Positions 1-11,933 of a stretch of DNA of 64,000 nt are shown here, piece after piece. Both the position numbers and the translations under genes were made by a program. The stretch comes from Melanopsichium pennsylvanicum (taxonomy: Eukaryota; Basidiomycota; Ustilaginomycetes; Ustilaginales). Numbering within the stretch: position 1 is the stretch's first letter; each line of letters begins with the position of its first letter. The stretch spans positions 1,364,001 to 1,428,000 of the forward strand of contig OAPG01000002.1 in NCBI GenBank assembly GCA_900208305.1. Direction: 5' to 3'. A model generated the notes under the pieces. The model saw only the letters and a list, made by a program, of their open reading frames with translations. It ran no database searches and was not told the DNA's origin.

Positions 1-955
1 TCGAACTCGACACCTTGCCCATCAGCAGATCTGGTCGTGCGCTGCTCAATGATAGCGGTAGACCCTCCACAGCTCTTGGACCCTGGCCGAGTGTGATCAC
101 TTGCATTTGGTGAGCGTCCTCAAAGAGGCCCAATGGGTGAGTCCTTGTCTCGCTCTCAGGGACACTTGGCAGCTGGAGCGTTTGCTTCGGTAGGTACGCG
201 GCGTCTCGCTGTTGAAAAGCGGCAATAGACGCAGCTTCAGGTGTGTGAGTGCTTGTCAATTCCTTTGCTGCTGATGGGCTGTCTACAATCTGAGACTCGT
301 TTAGCTTGGCCTCGTCTTGCTTGATCCACGGAAAGAAGTCGCAGAACCCTGCAGCGTCTGAGATGGCGACTGGATCGAAGTTGAGTTGAACTTGGGGTGG
401 TGTCCTGGGTGCTCCTCTTCTCAGACTCTCGACTGAACTCGATCCGCTATTGCTTCGTCCACTTTCGATTCGTTGATGTGGAAGTTGTGGCGACATTGTG
501 TCGGAGGAGCTCTTAAGAAATGCGCTTTCGGAGGATATATGCGCGCCGTCAGGAAGTGAGGCAGCTCTTGCGAGCAACGGTGTCGAAGATGAGTTTGAGT
601 GGTCAGGAAGGAAGGTACTACGGAAGGCGAAGACGGACAAAAAGCCTTTAGCATACACCTGTGCACATACAAGCTCGAGCTTTTCATAGGCGAGCTTTCA
701 TCGGCGTGGGCTGGCTTCATTTGACATGCGTGTGAGGCGTAGACCTAGACCACTACAGCACAGTAGACCCTTGCCCAAGCTTGGTGCCAAACTCCAAGTA
801 GTACAAGTTTCAGGCGAGACAGCTGTTCTGCAAGGTTGCCTTTCACTTTGACCCACATGGAAGGATGACGCTGGAGGTCTTTGGGCTGGTCGCCGACGCC
901 GGCAAAGTTGAGGTCGACAGTGCATGCTGTTGAGCTGCTGCATGTGCTCCAACAA
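1..955 (-). CDS. Partial spliced gene of unknown function (3' part beyond left edge)
   Basis: On the minus strand an open frame runs from about position 694 through the left edge without a stop. It encodes a hydrophobic/amphipathic start (LAYEKLELVCAQVYAKGF) followed by a Ser/Pro-rich tail. It joins in phase 0 to an upstream exon (about 757-925) if an intron of about 60 nt with donor GTAGTG and acceptor AAAG is removed, giving a continuous stretch of alternating charged and hydrophobic residues (ARVYCA|LAYEKL). A further exon may lie at about 980-1100, where a hydrophobic helix-like segment is readable, but its junctions are not clear. The start codon and total length are unresolved. I do not recognise the family. 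No homeodomain or catalytic motif is visible. The downstream part lies outside the window. The coding call rests on open frame and composition only. Confidence 0.45.
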
Positions 956-1278
956 TGCAATAGACCTGTGTTTGGACCCTACTTGCTACCAGACCGACCT
1001 TGCCTCTCGTTCGGAATTGCCAAGCTCCGATAATAGCAACAGAACAAGCATTCGTGACCAGCAGGAGCACTGAGAGAATGCTGTAGAAAAAGTCGGAGCT
1101 GGAAAGAGAAACTCTACGGTGATACAGATAACCGCGTGGTGATGGTGCTCAGCACTGCAGTGCACCAATCAAAAGTCGGCAGTCTCGGCATAATACTTTG
1201 ACAGCATCTACAATCGGCAGTGCAGTCAAGCCCAGGATCTTTCGGCGCGTTAGCTTGATGTGTCAAAGTAACGCGTGC

Positions 1279-1285
1279 TATAAAA
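1279..1285 (+). promoter_or_regulatory. Possible TATA box
   Basis: TATAAAA lies about 50 bp before the 17-bp tandem repeat. No convincing plus-strand gene follows, so this may be chance. On the other strand it sits upstream of the left-edge gene, where it reads TTTTATA and is in the wrong orientation for a canonical box. Confidence 0.2.
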
Positions 1286-1329
1286 GCCCACGCCGCCTGC
1301 TGTGTACTGTGTAGCAGTGAGCGTCAGGT

Positions 1330-1397
1330 CCGAAAAGGCTCTGTTTCCGAAAAGGCTCTGTTTCCGAAAAGGCTCTGTTTCCGAAAAGGCTCTGTTT
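1330..1397. repeat. 17-bp tandem repeat, 4 exact copies
   Basis: The unit CCGAAAAGGCTCTGTTT occurs four times in perfect tandem (1330, 1347, 1364, 1381). It lies between the left-edge gene and the 3' side of NOG1. Perfect identity suggests recent expansion or a copy-number-variable minisatellite. Confidence 0.95.
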
Positions 1398-1900
1398 TTT
1401 GTCGAGCAGCCGACTTATTTAAATAATAAACGCAGCACAGCTTGCCCATCTTGAGCCAAACCTCGCGTCACACTAACAGTCACGCTTCCACCAAGACCTT
1501 CCACAGCCAACGTTGCAATATCACAACGAATCGCCCGATTGGACCAATTTAAGCGCCGCCATCTTCTTGCAGGACGCTGAAACAAGATTCTATACCAGCA
1601 GACATCTATCCTTGCATCTTTTATATCAATGCAAGAAGCCAGCACGAATACGTCGCCCCCCTAACCATGCTCCCTTCTCATGACTTGTAATCACATCCAA
1701 GCGCACAGCAAACATCAAATCGAGTCGGATCGGATGCGTTTTGAAACGGAATATGTGAGACTCCTGAAAAGACAGCAAACTGAAAATGTGACATGCAAAC
1801 AAATGACCCATGTGTAGGCGGAGGATTAACAGTTGGAATGAAAGAAAGGAATGTAGAGAAGGGCCTGCAACATGAAAGAGTGACGAGGAGGAGGATATTC
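1398..1900. other. Intergenic, 3' flank of NOG1
   Basis: No gene is supported here. The stretch is downstream of the NOG1 stop and probably includes its 3' UTR. Short open frames lack coding character. Confidence 0.6.
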
Positions 1901-4015
1901 TTAACGCGACCTGGAGGTGCCCTTGCCACGCTTACCGGCAAAAAGCCATTTGGGCTTCTTCTCCTTGATGGCACGATCCGACTCTCCTGCCTTTGCGTGC
2001 CAGTTGCCGGGACGCAAAGCCAATTCTCTGAGCTTCCTCGCCTTCTCAAGCTGTTCCGAGTTCTTGAGACCGGCCAGCTGTCGGTCCGATGCAGAGACAC
2101 GCGCAGGGCCAGCACGAGCGCTGACGTGACCACCAGTCTTGTTGACAGGTACCGTTGTGGACGAGAGCAAGCGACTGCCGACGTTGCTCTTGCGCACTTT
2201 TCTCGAGACGCTCGTGTCGGCCTCTTCAGTGTCCATGTTCTCGTCAGACTCCCATGCAGCCTCTTCATCGTCCTCATCCTCGTCCATCTCCTCGTCATCG
2301 TCGCCGTCGTCATCACCACCAGAGCGCTTGCGCTTACCACCAGTGATACCTTTGGCCTTGGCGAGCATCTCGGCGCGAGCAGTGACGCTGCTTGGGTCAA
2401 CACCAATCTCTCGCATCCTCTCGGCCATCTGAGACAATGTGCGTTCCTGAAATTTGCGTGGTACGCGAGCCTGATTCTTGATCATGCTACGGTCCTGTGC
2501 GGCAAGCTTGGCCTTCATCTGACGTTCGCGGATAGCAGCGGCAGCATCGCGGATCGCCTCCTCCTCTTCATCGAGCACATCCTCATCATCGCTGTCGCCG
2601 TAGAATCCTTCGGCTTCGAGCTTCTCCTCCTCGCGCTCAAGGGCATCGAGCTTGTCGAGAATGTCGGGGTCGACAAAGTCGGCAATGTTCTTGCCCTCGT
2701 GAATCTCGGGGATGTGGTCGTACTTCCAGTCATCGTTGGCGAGCATGTAGTCGCGCTTGATGTCAATGTTGAACACACCAGCACCACCGTTCTCCTCCTG
2801 CTCGTCACGAAGCGTCTTGCGACGCTCAGGGTCCTTGGAGTCGTACTTCTTGACCGAGCCATTGGCGACAGCTTCGGGGATATATGCGGAACGCTGAACG
2901 TCGTCTCGCGATTTGGGTTGAGCGACGTGGAGTCGGTTGAGGACGGCGTTAATCTTGCTTCCCTTCATCTTGGTTTCGACACGCGAAGCGAGCAATACGT
3001 CACAGGCAAGGTTTCGTGCCTCCATCACACCCTCGTCGGTGTACGTGGAGAGCTCGGCAAGCTTGACCTTGCCTTCGGACTCGTCGATGATGCTCTGAAC
3101 CAAAGCGGCACGCTCTGGCTCGAGATCCGAGAGTCGCTTGGCATCAACCTTGTTGATGGCGAGGATGCAGGGCTTGTTGGCGAAAAGGGGCTTGATGCTG
3201 TTGAAAAGCTGAACTTGAGCCTCGACAGTGTAACCACACTGCTCAGAGAGATCCATAAAGTAGAGAACAGCAGCGCGAAGATGGGCTAGAGCAGTGATGG
3301 ACTGCATCTCGATGGTGTTCATCTCCTCGAGAGGGTGGTCGAGGATACCTGGAGTGTCAATGACCTGCCATCGGAGGTACTTGTAATCCATATGACCGAC
3401 AAAGAGCGACTTGGTTGTGAAAGCATAAGGCTTGACATCGACATCGGATCGAGTAACCTTGTTGATGAAACTCGACTTGCCCACGTTGGGGTATCCGCAA
3501 ATGAGAAGGGTTCGCGTGCTAGGATCAATAGGAGGGAGACGCGACATGTGCTGACGAACCTGCTCGAGGTAGGCGAGAGGATCCTTCTGACGCTTCATGA
3601 TGGTGGCCATACGACCAAGAGCGGCACGCTTGAGCTGCTTGCATCGGTAGAGCGAGTCACCAAACTTGATGAGACGGATGTAGTCCTTAGAGACCTGCTC
3701 GATCAAGTGCTTTGCAGTGTTGAGCTGACCGAGAGCAAGCTTGTAGTGGTTCTTGTCGTAGAGAACGTTGAGAAGGGAGGAGACGAACGGGTGGAGGTTG
3801 TCCATGATGGGGAACTCCTTGAGGATGGCATCGAGCTTCTCAGCAAAGGCATCCTTGGTGAACATGACCTTGCGCATGTAGAATGAGCGGATACGAGTAA
3901 TTTTCCATCCTGGGTGAACAACTGTTGGGGTCTTTCTTTGTGTCTTTGACAAGACGATATCCAAGAAGTCGTTTGCGGTCGGAACCGGAGCGATGGCGGT
4001 TTTGAGGGTAGCCAT
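1901..4015 (-). CDS. NOG1: Nucleolar GTP-binding protein 1 (60S biogenesis GTPase)
   Basis: Single-exon 704-aa protein, close to the usual length of eukaryotic Nog1 (about 640-700). Nog1 is an essential nucleolar GTPase that joins pre-60S particles and leaves late in cytoplasmic maturation. Visible motifs are G1 GYPNVGKSS (174-182), G3 DTPG (220-223) and G4 NKVD (288-291), preceded by the conserved N-terminal helical domain (about 1-165). The C-terminal third is highly charged, with an Asp/Glu run at about 560-600 and a basic Lys/Arg-rich end ([11 protein letters not shown]), typical of nucleolar proteins. The start is the first ATG of the frame and matches the family N-terminus ([17 protein letters not shown]). 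No introns are seen. The large antisense open frames over this gene are shadows. Identity is very secure. Confidence 0.97.
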   Translation of the reverse strand: MATLKTAIAPVPTANDFLDIVLSKTQRKTPTVVHPGWKITRIRSFYMRKVMFTKDAFAEKLDAILKEFPIMDNLHPFVSSLLNVLYDKNHYKLALGQLNTAKHLIEQVSKDYIRLIKFGDSLYRCKQLKRAALGRMATIMKRQKDPLAYLEQVRQHMSRLPPIDPSTRTLLICGYPNVGKSSFINKVTRSDVDVKPYAFTTKSLFVGHMDYKYLRWQVIDTPGILDHPLEEMNTIEMQSITALAHLRAAVLYFMDLSEQCGYTVEAQVQLFNSIKPLFANKPCILAINKVDAKRLSDLEPERAALVQSIIDESEGKVKLAELSTYTDEGVMEARNLACDVLLASRVETKMKGSKINAVLNRLHVAQPKSRDDVQRSAYIPEAVANGSVKKYDSKDPERRKTLRDEQEENGGAGVFNIDIKRDYMLANDDWKYDHIPEIHEGKNIADFVDPDILDKLDALEREEEKLEAEGFYGDSDDEDVLDEEEEAIRDAAAAIRERQMKAKLAAQDRSMIKNQARVPRKFQERTLSQMAERMREIGVDPSSVTARAEMLAKAKGITGGKRKRSGGDDDGDDDEEMDEDEDDEEAAWESDENMDTEEADTSVSRKVRKSNVGSRLLSSTTVPVNKTGGHVSARAGPARVSASDRQLAGLKNSEQLEKARKLRELALRPGNWHAKAGESDRAIKEKKPKWLFAGKRGKGTSRSR

Positions 4016-6362
4016 GTTTGGTATGCTATCAGAAGATATGAGCTACCTGGTATGCTTTGCGTGCGTTGCTTTGCAATGCGGACTGATGGTCGTGGGAAGT
4101 CAGCAGTGGCGAGGCAGTGGCGCGGTGACTTGATTGAATCTAGAAACCGGGCCTATTCTCCTCTCGCTGTTTTCAGCTTGCGATTGAACTGCTGTGCTCT
4201 GGAATGAGCCGATTGAGGTATGATCGGAAGGGACGGATAGTGTGGGAAAGACGGTGATAGCTCGTCGTCGGATTCAGTCCGATCTCCAAGCTTCAAAGAT
4301 GCGGTGATGATCAAGGTCGGAAAGAAGTAAAGATGATGCCTCCTTCGCCTTGTCAAAGGGCAAGCTTGAGCCGCTCGTAGTCAGAAAATCTTGCGGCATT
4401 TCTCTGACCCGTTCGATACCACTGTTTTTGATTTTTTCTTTTCTTTTTTTCTTCCTTTCTTGACATTTTTTGTGGTTCCGCTGTTGAGCTGCAAAGTGCC
4501 TGTGTGGTGGAATTCTGCCTTAAAAATTTGGAAATTTCCAAGAAAGAGCTGCTCAAGAAAGTCGGACCCTTTTTGAAAAAGCTGCATCTTCGCAAAGCTG
4601 AAGGTCCAGCAGAAAAAAATTCTCAACCTTGGACTTTCATGTCGGGAATCGGACAAAAAGGCCTAACATGTAGGCAATTTATTAACGTTGACCTTTAGGA
4701 GCAGACAGTAAAGATACAGGCTGGGTGAGTCTCGTGCGAATGTGACCCTCCTATCAAAGTTTGGCAAAGGCGAAGTCTTCTTGTTGCTCGAGGGGTTTGC
4801 CACTTGGTTTGGATTCGTTTTTTAAACGTTTTCTCTTCTTTACCCTATGTGCTACTCGCCGGCTTGTTGAAATGTAAATCCGAACCATGTGACAGTACTG
4901 TGCTGTTGAATTCCTTTTTTTTGAAACTAAGGATTTCAACCATCACACTGGCAAAATCTTTGTACTTGGTATCTTGATGGCTAAAGGCAAGCGCCATTGC
5001 GAGCGCTCTCCTGTTCTCCTCTTGGACACAAGGCAGGTAGGCGGGTCTCTCAGTCGAGAAGGCAGGATACACTCTTACGCAGGGGTCAAACACACACACA
5101 TTACCACCCTGTAACCTGACAGGCGTGGCGTCAGGCTATTGGTTTGCATTCGCAGTGATTAACAGGAATGGAAACTGCGGCGCAGCAGCATCGTGACGAA
5201 GCTGTGGATGCGGAGTAAAGGGGACGACTTTCGAGCGAAGATCCCTCGAGCTTGAGCTTGCTTTATTATGAATTAACTGACAGTATGACCCGTGTAACTG
5301 TGTCACTGTGTCACTGTGTGGGTGTTTTTTGTTCCCGTCGCATGGAACCCTTTCCCTCTCCCATTTGTTATTATTATTATTATTATTATTTTTATTTTTA
5401 TCTCTAAAAAACCGTCATCTAGCTGAACTTTGTTTGAGAATCTTTGGAGGAGTGTTGGAGGAGTGATGTGATGCCTGCAACTTTTTCCAGCAGCACTTGA
5501 TACAGAAGCCGACCGGCATAGAAAAATGAAAAAAAAAGTCTTCCAGAGAAACAGCACACCACACTCTCGACAAACACTGAGCCAAAGGCGCAATTTCATC
5601 AAACACTTTTCTTTTTGAGATCGTTCAACACCATCTCCGACCTTCCGTCTCATCAACCTTTCATCAACCTTACCCCTCATACCCTCGTTCTTTTCCTTCA
5701 ACTCGATCATCACATTTTCAATTCGCCACTTGAGCTTAACCAATGCCATCGTGTCGATAGCAATCTCACCTTTTCTTAACAACAAAGCACAATCTTTGCA
5801 GTAATATCCAGCTTGCTATTCACTTCGAGGTATCGCTTCATTCTTTGGTCCTCAGAATCTTAACTAAACCAGCCTTCTAGCTCTTACATTATCGAGCTCA
5901 ACCGAAATCCTCCTCGTAATTCAGGACTGGCAGCAGTTATCTCAATCGACTTCAGCAGCCATCGTTACAGACCAATCCTCAATCGCCGCTTGACTTTATC
6001 AAACGTCAAGCAAGCGCTAGAGAGTGGATCATTCCATCTTATCATTCACCCCATCAGAATATGTTCAGTGTTGCCCACCGCTCCCTTCCACTCCTACCAA
6101 ACTCTTCCCATACATTCGGTTTCTTCTATCACAATAACAAGCTCCTGCCTTATCATCAGCGCCCTGCTGATGCACCGTAGTCGGCGCTTCTAGCTTTCAC
6201 TTTCAACAACGCCCTGCGCTTAAGCGCAGTCTCGATTGACTCTCAACGAGTCCCTTGGTCACAGTTGGTGACCCCGAGTCCGCCTCAACAGGACTGTCGC
6301 CGTCTCAATCCTAGCCGACATAATTCGTACGGGCATCCCGACGCTCGTTCAACATTCACTTC
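4016..6362. other. Divergent intergenic region and 5' leader
   Basis: This 2.3-kb stretch separates divergently transcribed NOG1 and the acidic-protein gene. It holds a TTA microsatellite, an AC/GT-rich patch near 5295-5320 (repeated ACTGTGTC), and from about 5580 onward a CT-rich plus strand that is probably the 5' UTR/promoter of the downstream gene. A 160-codon minus-strand frame (5303-5785) begins at a non-ATG codon and is explained by this purine/pyrimidine bias. No RNA gene was recognised. Confidence 0.6.
5368..5390. repeat. (TTA)n microsatellite
   Basis: About seven uninterrupted TTA units followed by an imperfect T/A-rich tail to about 5400. Intergenic. Confidence 0.9.
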
Positions 6363-9300
6363 ATGTCTCGAAAACTCAGTGCAGACCTATGTAAGTCATC
6401 TGGTAGCGACTTTGACACGAGCTCTCGCTAGACCTTCGCATCTTCCATTGGCCTTGACGGCGCATCGGCCAAATGCTATTGCTCTCATCTTGGCGGCCTG
6501 TCGACACCGTCCTTGTCTCTGAGCTTTGACTGATCGCTTTTTCTCGTTCCCTTCTTGGCGGCCCCGCCTTTCTGTTCAACTTGCAATGATGCTATACGCA
6601 ATCACCTCCAATACTGGCATTGCTTCGTATGGCTTCCTGACACTACAGCCCGATCCGCCAGAAGAGCAGACACTGCCCATCCACTCAACCATCGCAAGAG
6701 CCTTCAGGCCAAACTTCAGACTACACCTTTCCGCTCTAGCCCCCTCCATCGGACCGGGTCCTTCAAGTCCGGTCCGCCTTCTGCACGCTCAGCTTCGAGC
6801 GTAGGAGGCTCCCCTCGTCCTTTTTTCAATTCGGACGACGATCTCTCCAGCTCAGGCGAAGAGAACGACGATCTAGGCTCACAGCACATTCCTGGCATCA
6901 AACTGCCCGTACCCACCCTTGCCATGACATCCAGAAAACCGTCACGAACGCAAAACGGCAAGAAGCCAACCAAGATCTACTCTAACAGCAAGAAAGACCG
7001 CCTCCGCGCCGAGCGAAAAGCGAGTGTTCGCAAGGAACGTTTCGAAGAGCTCGACACTGATTCTGATCTCACGGACATGCCCTCGGATGATGAGGTAGAC
7101 GAGACTGCTTCCACGGCTGGCCCCTCCTACTCCGGACTCGAAAAGGGGAAAGCGAGAAGCCTCGACAGCAATGACTTGCAGGAAGACTCCGACTCCGACT
7201 CTGAAATGGAACGGAAGCTTGCTGAAGCAGGTGACGGTGAGTCTCTGCTCGGCAGTGGCGCTTCCGGTGACGATACCGAGGAGGAGGAAGAGCGCTTCAT
7301 TATTCAAGATGCTCTCGACCGACAATCGAAAGCAAAAGCTCGCCTTCAACACCGCGACCCTTCTGACCGCCGTCGCCATGGAAGCGAGCGCGATTCGGCA
7401 AGCAGAAGTGATCTCCAGTATCGCGCTCGTTCCATTGCGATACGCCGCGGCTCCACTCAAGATGGCCAAGGCGCGACCGGAGAGGAGGCAGAAGCCGACG
7501 TCGAAGATGACGACGACGATGATGAAGTCGACGAGGCTGACCTCCTCTCCATGTCTCCCGACACACTTCGCATGTATGGCTTGCCCGTCATCGAGGACGA
7601 GCTCTTCGAGGAGCAGGAAGCATTCAACTCTTCCTCCGAGCCTTCTTTCACCGACTTCTTCGAGACGTCCTCCGACAGCGAAGCCGGTGAAGCCAGCGCA
7701 CTCAACCAGAACGGAGATGACGATGACGAATTTACAACCGACTCGGACGAGGACAGAGACATCAGCGATCTCGAGGGCGGACTGCTCGACGCTCCATTGA
7801 TCGCACACATTGGTACAGCAGCAGATGGAGAGCAGGGCGAAGCAGTCGGTGATGTCGCCGCAGATGGTACCGTTCAACCCAGACCCGAGATGCCATTGCT
7901 CGTCATTGAAGACCTTGACGGCCGTCTCATTTATGCCCGAGCTGGCGACGGTGAGGCTGTCTTTGGCTCTGACGGAGAGTTCGAGTTTGTCGATGATAGC
8001 GACGACGACAGCGCCGATTGGGAGTTTGACCAAGGCGGAAACAGGCTCTTGTCAGGTGCCAGCGGTTTGCTCGGCGCTCCTGGAGACGACGGTGACACCA
8101 CTGATGAGCTCCCTGATGAGGATATGCCTTACCCGCGACTCCTCGTCGGCTCTGTCGCTCCCCGCGGTGGTCGCAATGCAAGACGAGCGAGAGCCATGGC
8201 TACCAACTCTCGTCGATTGTCGCCCGCAGCTCCCAGTTCCCTTCCTTCGCCCTCCTTGCCCCTCTCTGCGCAAGCCGTTCCAGCGTCCGACTCTAGCGTC
8301 AACGGCAAGCTGTCCGGTAGCGTCTCAGGCGCCTCGCCAGTGTCTTCGGATGAGCAGGCCTCCAATGATGTCGGCATCACCATCTCGACCGAAGAGCTTG
8401 CTCGCGACCCCGAAGGCACTTTAAGAGCAGCAGCTGCCGCTCTCGGTGTTACAATGGAGGAGGCTGCCACCTTGCTGGCTGGAGTTCAGCTGCCTGCCAT
8501 CACTGGTGGGCCTACTAGTGGCAGCATCAGCAGCTACGGCAGCGGCATCAGCTCCGTTGACAGCTCCATGGCTGCACCCAAGACACCAGAGCAACACCGT
8601 GTCTCCAATGTCGCCAAGCCTCAGATGGGTAGCTTCATGCCTACTTCTGCCAAGTCTGTTCATCGCGCTGTCATTGATGGATCGCGCAAAGCGCCCTCGC
8701 CTTTCTCGGGAAAACGAAGCCTGGAAAGGAAAGGTCTCGCCAAGAAGCGCAGTGCGGCTCGCAGGAGCTCGCTTATGGACGAAGGTCTTTCCGCCAAGCG
8801 TCTGCGTCGCTTCTCCTCGGCCAATGACGCTGCTTCTGCTCTCGATGAATACAGCGAGTTGGCTCCGTCGTCGCCCGAGCCCATAGAAGAGGTCGACCCC
8901 ATGGAGCTCGATGATGTTGTGGATTCCAGCATGATCTGGCGTGGGACTGGCTCCAAGTCACCTTCTCCCGAGGCTGAAGGTGCTGATGGCCAAGGCGAAG
9001 GTCGACGACCTTCCGCTCGTTTGGGCCGCAAGGTTTCTTCTGCCCCAGGCCTCAACCTCAATGCCTTCGCCCGATGGAACAAAATTCCCATGGGCTCGTT
9101 CCGCGATTCGCAGGCGGCTATCGCCCCATCCCAGAACGCCTTCCAGCAACAGCATCAGCACCAACAACCGTTGGGCACCTTCTTGCTCACCCGCTCGCAA
9201 GGTCAGTCCGGCAACCGAGCTGGACGGACCAGCTCGCCCTTTCGATCCAGCTCTAACGCCGTGCGCCACCCAGAAATGTTTTCGATCAGCCCCCTCCGTC

Positions 9301-10124
9301 AGCCACATGAGAACACCAGCAACGAAGCAGGTCGCTCCAACGATAGCACTTTGGGGCGAAGACGATCCTTCATCATCTCGCCCGTCCTCTTCCCTACTCG
9401 AGGAGGCGAAATTCCACCGCCGTCCTCCAACTTCTTCGCCACTCCCAACGCTCCCACATACAGCCAGATTGCTGGCTTGCATCTGGGCGGCGGCAATGCT
9501 GCCGGCGATGCTGCAAGTATAGCCTCTGGTAACAGCGCCGGCCCTGGACGTATAACGCGAAGAGAGAAGAGGGAGAAGCGTGCTAAGCGTGCCGCCATGC
9601 TTGCTGCTCTCGGTGATGAGGGTGCCGCTGGCACTCCACCGGCAGCGGAGGAAGGCAGACCGGCTTCGGCTTCTCCGATGCCCACGACACCCCTGTTACA
9701 GCTGAGCAGCTTGCCAGAAGGCTCAGTTGGCTGCGAAGAGGGCGATTCACCAGCAACAGCCTTCCCCAGAATGCGCATCACGGATGCTACACCCACGCCT
9801 CGCGGCTCTCCTGTTCCCAACTGTGCCCCTGTTGTCGGCAAGGATCTCCTTCAACCTGGGTCGAACCTCAACCCACACATACACGTTAGCAAAGAGGAGG
9901 CTGCCCAGAGTCACAATGTGCCGAGCGAGTCGATGCAGAGCTGCGACTCACCCCGAGGCATGCAGGTCAAAGATCAAGATGCTTCGATCTCAACGTCCAT
10001 GTCGGGCGCTCTGCCAAGTTCGGCCTGCAAGACACCCCTCCATTCGCCTCTGTTTGGCGGCATCCTCGGCGGTGCCTTGCAGTACGATTTGGAAAAGGAA
10101 GAGGCCGAGCATCTTCGCATTTGA
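6363..10124 (+). CDS. Acidic Ser-rich nuclear-type protein, function unknown (2 exons)
   Basis: The long open frame has no ATG near its beginning, but a short first exon 6363-6390 (MSRKLSADL) ends at a perfect GTAAGT donor. A 258-nt intron (6391-6648) ends at CTACAG, and exon 2 (6649-10124) continues in the correct phase, giving 1167 aa. The protein is largely disordered: Asp/Glu-Ser tracts in residues about 60-480 (a run of Asp near 295), then Ser/Pro/Gly-rich sequence, and two strongly basic clusters near 695 (KRSLERKGLAKKRS) and 977 (RREKREKRAKRA) that look like nuclear localisation signals. A more hydrophobic patch near 425-440 (LLVIEDLDGRLIYARAG) may be a conserved motif. The composition would suit a transcription or chromatin cofactor, but I do not recognise the family and assign no function. 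The start is inferred from splice signals and phase. Confidence 0.8.
6391..6648 (+). other. Intron 1 of the acidic-protein gene
   Basis: Donor GTAAGT after codon position 1, acceptor CTACAG, 258 nt. Removing it joins MSRKLSADL to the long open frame with matching phase. It contains stops in all relevant frames. Confidence 0.75.
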
Positions 10125-11453
10125 AGCAATCAAGCAGCTTCCAATTTTTCGCTCTTTCTTCTCTTCCCCGTCACAAAAAGACAGACATATGTTCATACCC
10201 ATAAGCTTGCGATCGGTATTGGTGTCTCTTTTGTATATAAGTCTCCTATTTACAAAAAAAAAACAAGTTGGCCAAACCAAGCTCTCTGCCACAATCGGGG
10301 TAGTCGCGTGGATGTCAGGCTGGACTAATGAGTGCATGAATGGCTCAATCGCTTCTCGGACTTTGCCAGACGTGTTCAATAAATCTGTCTTTCCGCCAGT
10401 CATTCTTGTATCTATTCTCTCTCGTCCATGCATGATCATGGTCCTCTCGTTTGCGCTATCACCTGCGCTTGGCATTTGGTGACGTGACTTGAAATTTTTG
10501 GTCTAGTTTATCTCTGCTCGTCAAACGAGAGCGGAGGGACGGTGAAATGCTAGGAGAAGCGAGGTGTGATCGATATTTTTCTAGTGCATTAGATCTGCAC
10601 GTGGGGAGCGGGAGGGTGTGGACTGGCTTTCGCGAGATGAAGGCTGAAGCCTTAAATGATATGCAACAGATGCTGCAGGGTCTCAGCCATCAGGTCCCGT
10701 GCACCCTTTCTTGTTCTGTTTGCCTTTTTTTTTTTGTCCCTCATCTGAGAATATCTTTGTAGAGCTGGAGCGCACAGCATGCTGTGTAGTATGGGTAGCT
10801 CGATAGATCGGATGTATGCATGCCTCGCTTCGCTTGTGGCGCTATGAGGGGTTTTTGATAATGGTCAGATGATGTTCTGTGTAGGGAAGATATTCAAGTG
10901 GATCGGCAGGAGTTACATGTGTGGTTTGGCTTGAGAAGAACTTTGGATAGTGCATCAAAAATCAGGGTCGGCTAACAGGTAGTGGTTGTCAAGGCACTCT
11001 CGGCTCAAAATGTGAATTGGTGGTTGCCCGATCGTGGTTCGCGTCCTTGTGGGGCGATCGTCGCACTGCATGGATTTGACCCAATCCGCTGTAGTGGCAT
11101 GATGTCGTCTCGGATTTTGCTATAGTATCGAAAGAAATTTTTGTGGATCGAGATGGCGTCTTGTGGGTTCTAACTGGCCGATTCAGCTTCGTTTTGCACA
11201 CACCGGAAGCGCTTGCACCCGAGAGGAATGCTGGCGAGTACTGAGTGTAACACCAAAAGGATAGTGAGATGCTGAGCCTTTGGAATATCAGACACATGCG
11301 AGCGAGTACCCAGCACGGCATCTTAACAGCGCTGGCCCGAGATAAGGTCTTCTCACGCCCCTCCTGTTTCTTGTTCAGCACAAGCCCTCTTTCGCTGTCA
11401 CTCAATTGCGTAGGTTCAACCTTGGAAGAAGCTCGAGAAAAAGACTTGAAAGG
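10125..11453. other. Intergenic, no supported gene
   Basis: This is the 3' flank of the acidic-protein gene, with A/T runs at about 10250-10265 and 10726-10735. Two overlapping open frames (10989-11501 minus; 11269-11457 plus) have no family resemblance. The plus one could be a small ORF or an upstream exon of the gene at 11454, but its phase does not fit the nearest acceptor. Confidence 0.5.
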
Positions 11454-11933
11454 ATGAATCGAGACCACCCCGGCGGCAGACCAACCATCACGAGGTTGCA
11501 ATCGGGCATTTCAACCGGTTCCAATCTCGTCATGGATCGATTGGACTTTCAAATCAACCTAAAGCAGGTATGTGAGCAAAACTATGCTACTACTTGTATG
11601 CTTTGTTTCGAACTGCTCAGACGATCGCTACGGACCCTGTTGCCAGTATGATATGCCCATTTTTCGAAGCTTGGGACAGGCAACCAAGAAGGCATAAGGA
11701 TCGATTTCGACACGATCGCTACGGAAAGTTTCCCATTGAAGCCATCCAGACGATTCATGATATGATGCTCTCCAACCTTTTGTATGTTTTTCCACACACA
11801 TCGAAGCTACACAATGTATAGAGTTTGTCCAATCTTGAGCTCGCTTCCGTCGAGTCTTTCTCTACCATGTTCTCGACACACATGTTTGTCTCTCTTCCTT
11901 GTCAGATTCTCTCAAAATGTGGCTGATAAGTAG
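11454..11933 (+). CDS. Putative small orphan protein, 100 aa, 3 exons
   Basis: Exons 11454-11567, 11621-11781 and 11906-11933 join with consistent phases (0 and 2). The introns are 53 and 124 nt, both with donor GTATGT and acceptors CTCAG and GTCAG. The product starts MNRDHPGGRPTITRLQ, contains PFFEAWDRQPRRHKDRF and ends FSQNVADK. It has no signal peptide or membrane helix, and its middle is basic. I recognise no family. Support comes from two good intron signals that keep the frame open, each in its expected phase. The frame is also open for some codons before the ATG (to an acceptor-like TAG at 11412), so an upstream exon is possible. It is an isolated gene in an otherwise empty stretch. 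Confidence 0.4.

Noticed and set aside
1793..3289. 498-codon plus-strand open frame opposite NOG1
   Set aside because: It is the antisense of the NOG1 coding region with Leu/Val-rich, motif-free sequence. Codon bias of the real gene keeps the opposite frame open.
5303..5785. 160-codon minus-strand frame upstream of the acidic-protein gene
   Set aside because: It starts at a non-ATG codon and its Lys/Glu richness comes from the complement of a CT-rich leader, ending in a microsatellite-coded Ile run.
6942..8033. 363-codon minus-strand frame opposite the acidic-protein gene
   Set aside because: Antisense shadow of Asp/Glu/Ser-rich codons. No domain and no separate promoter evidence.
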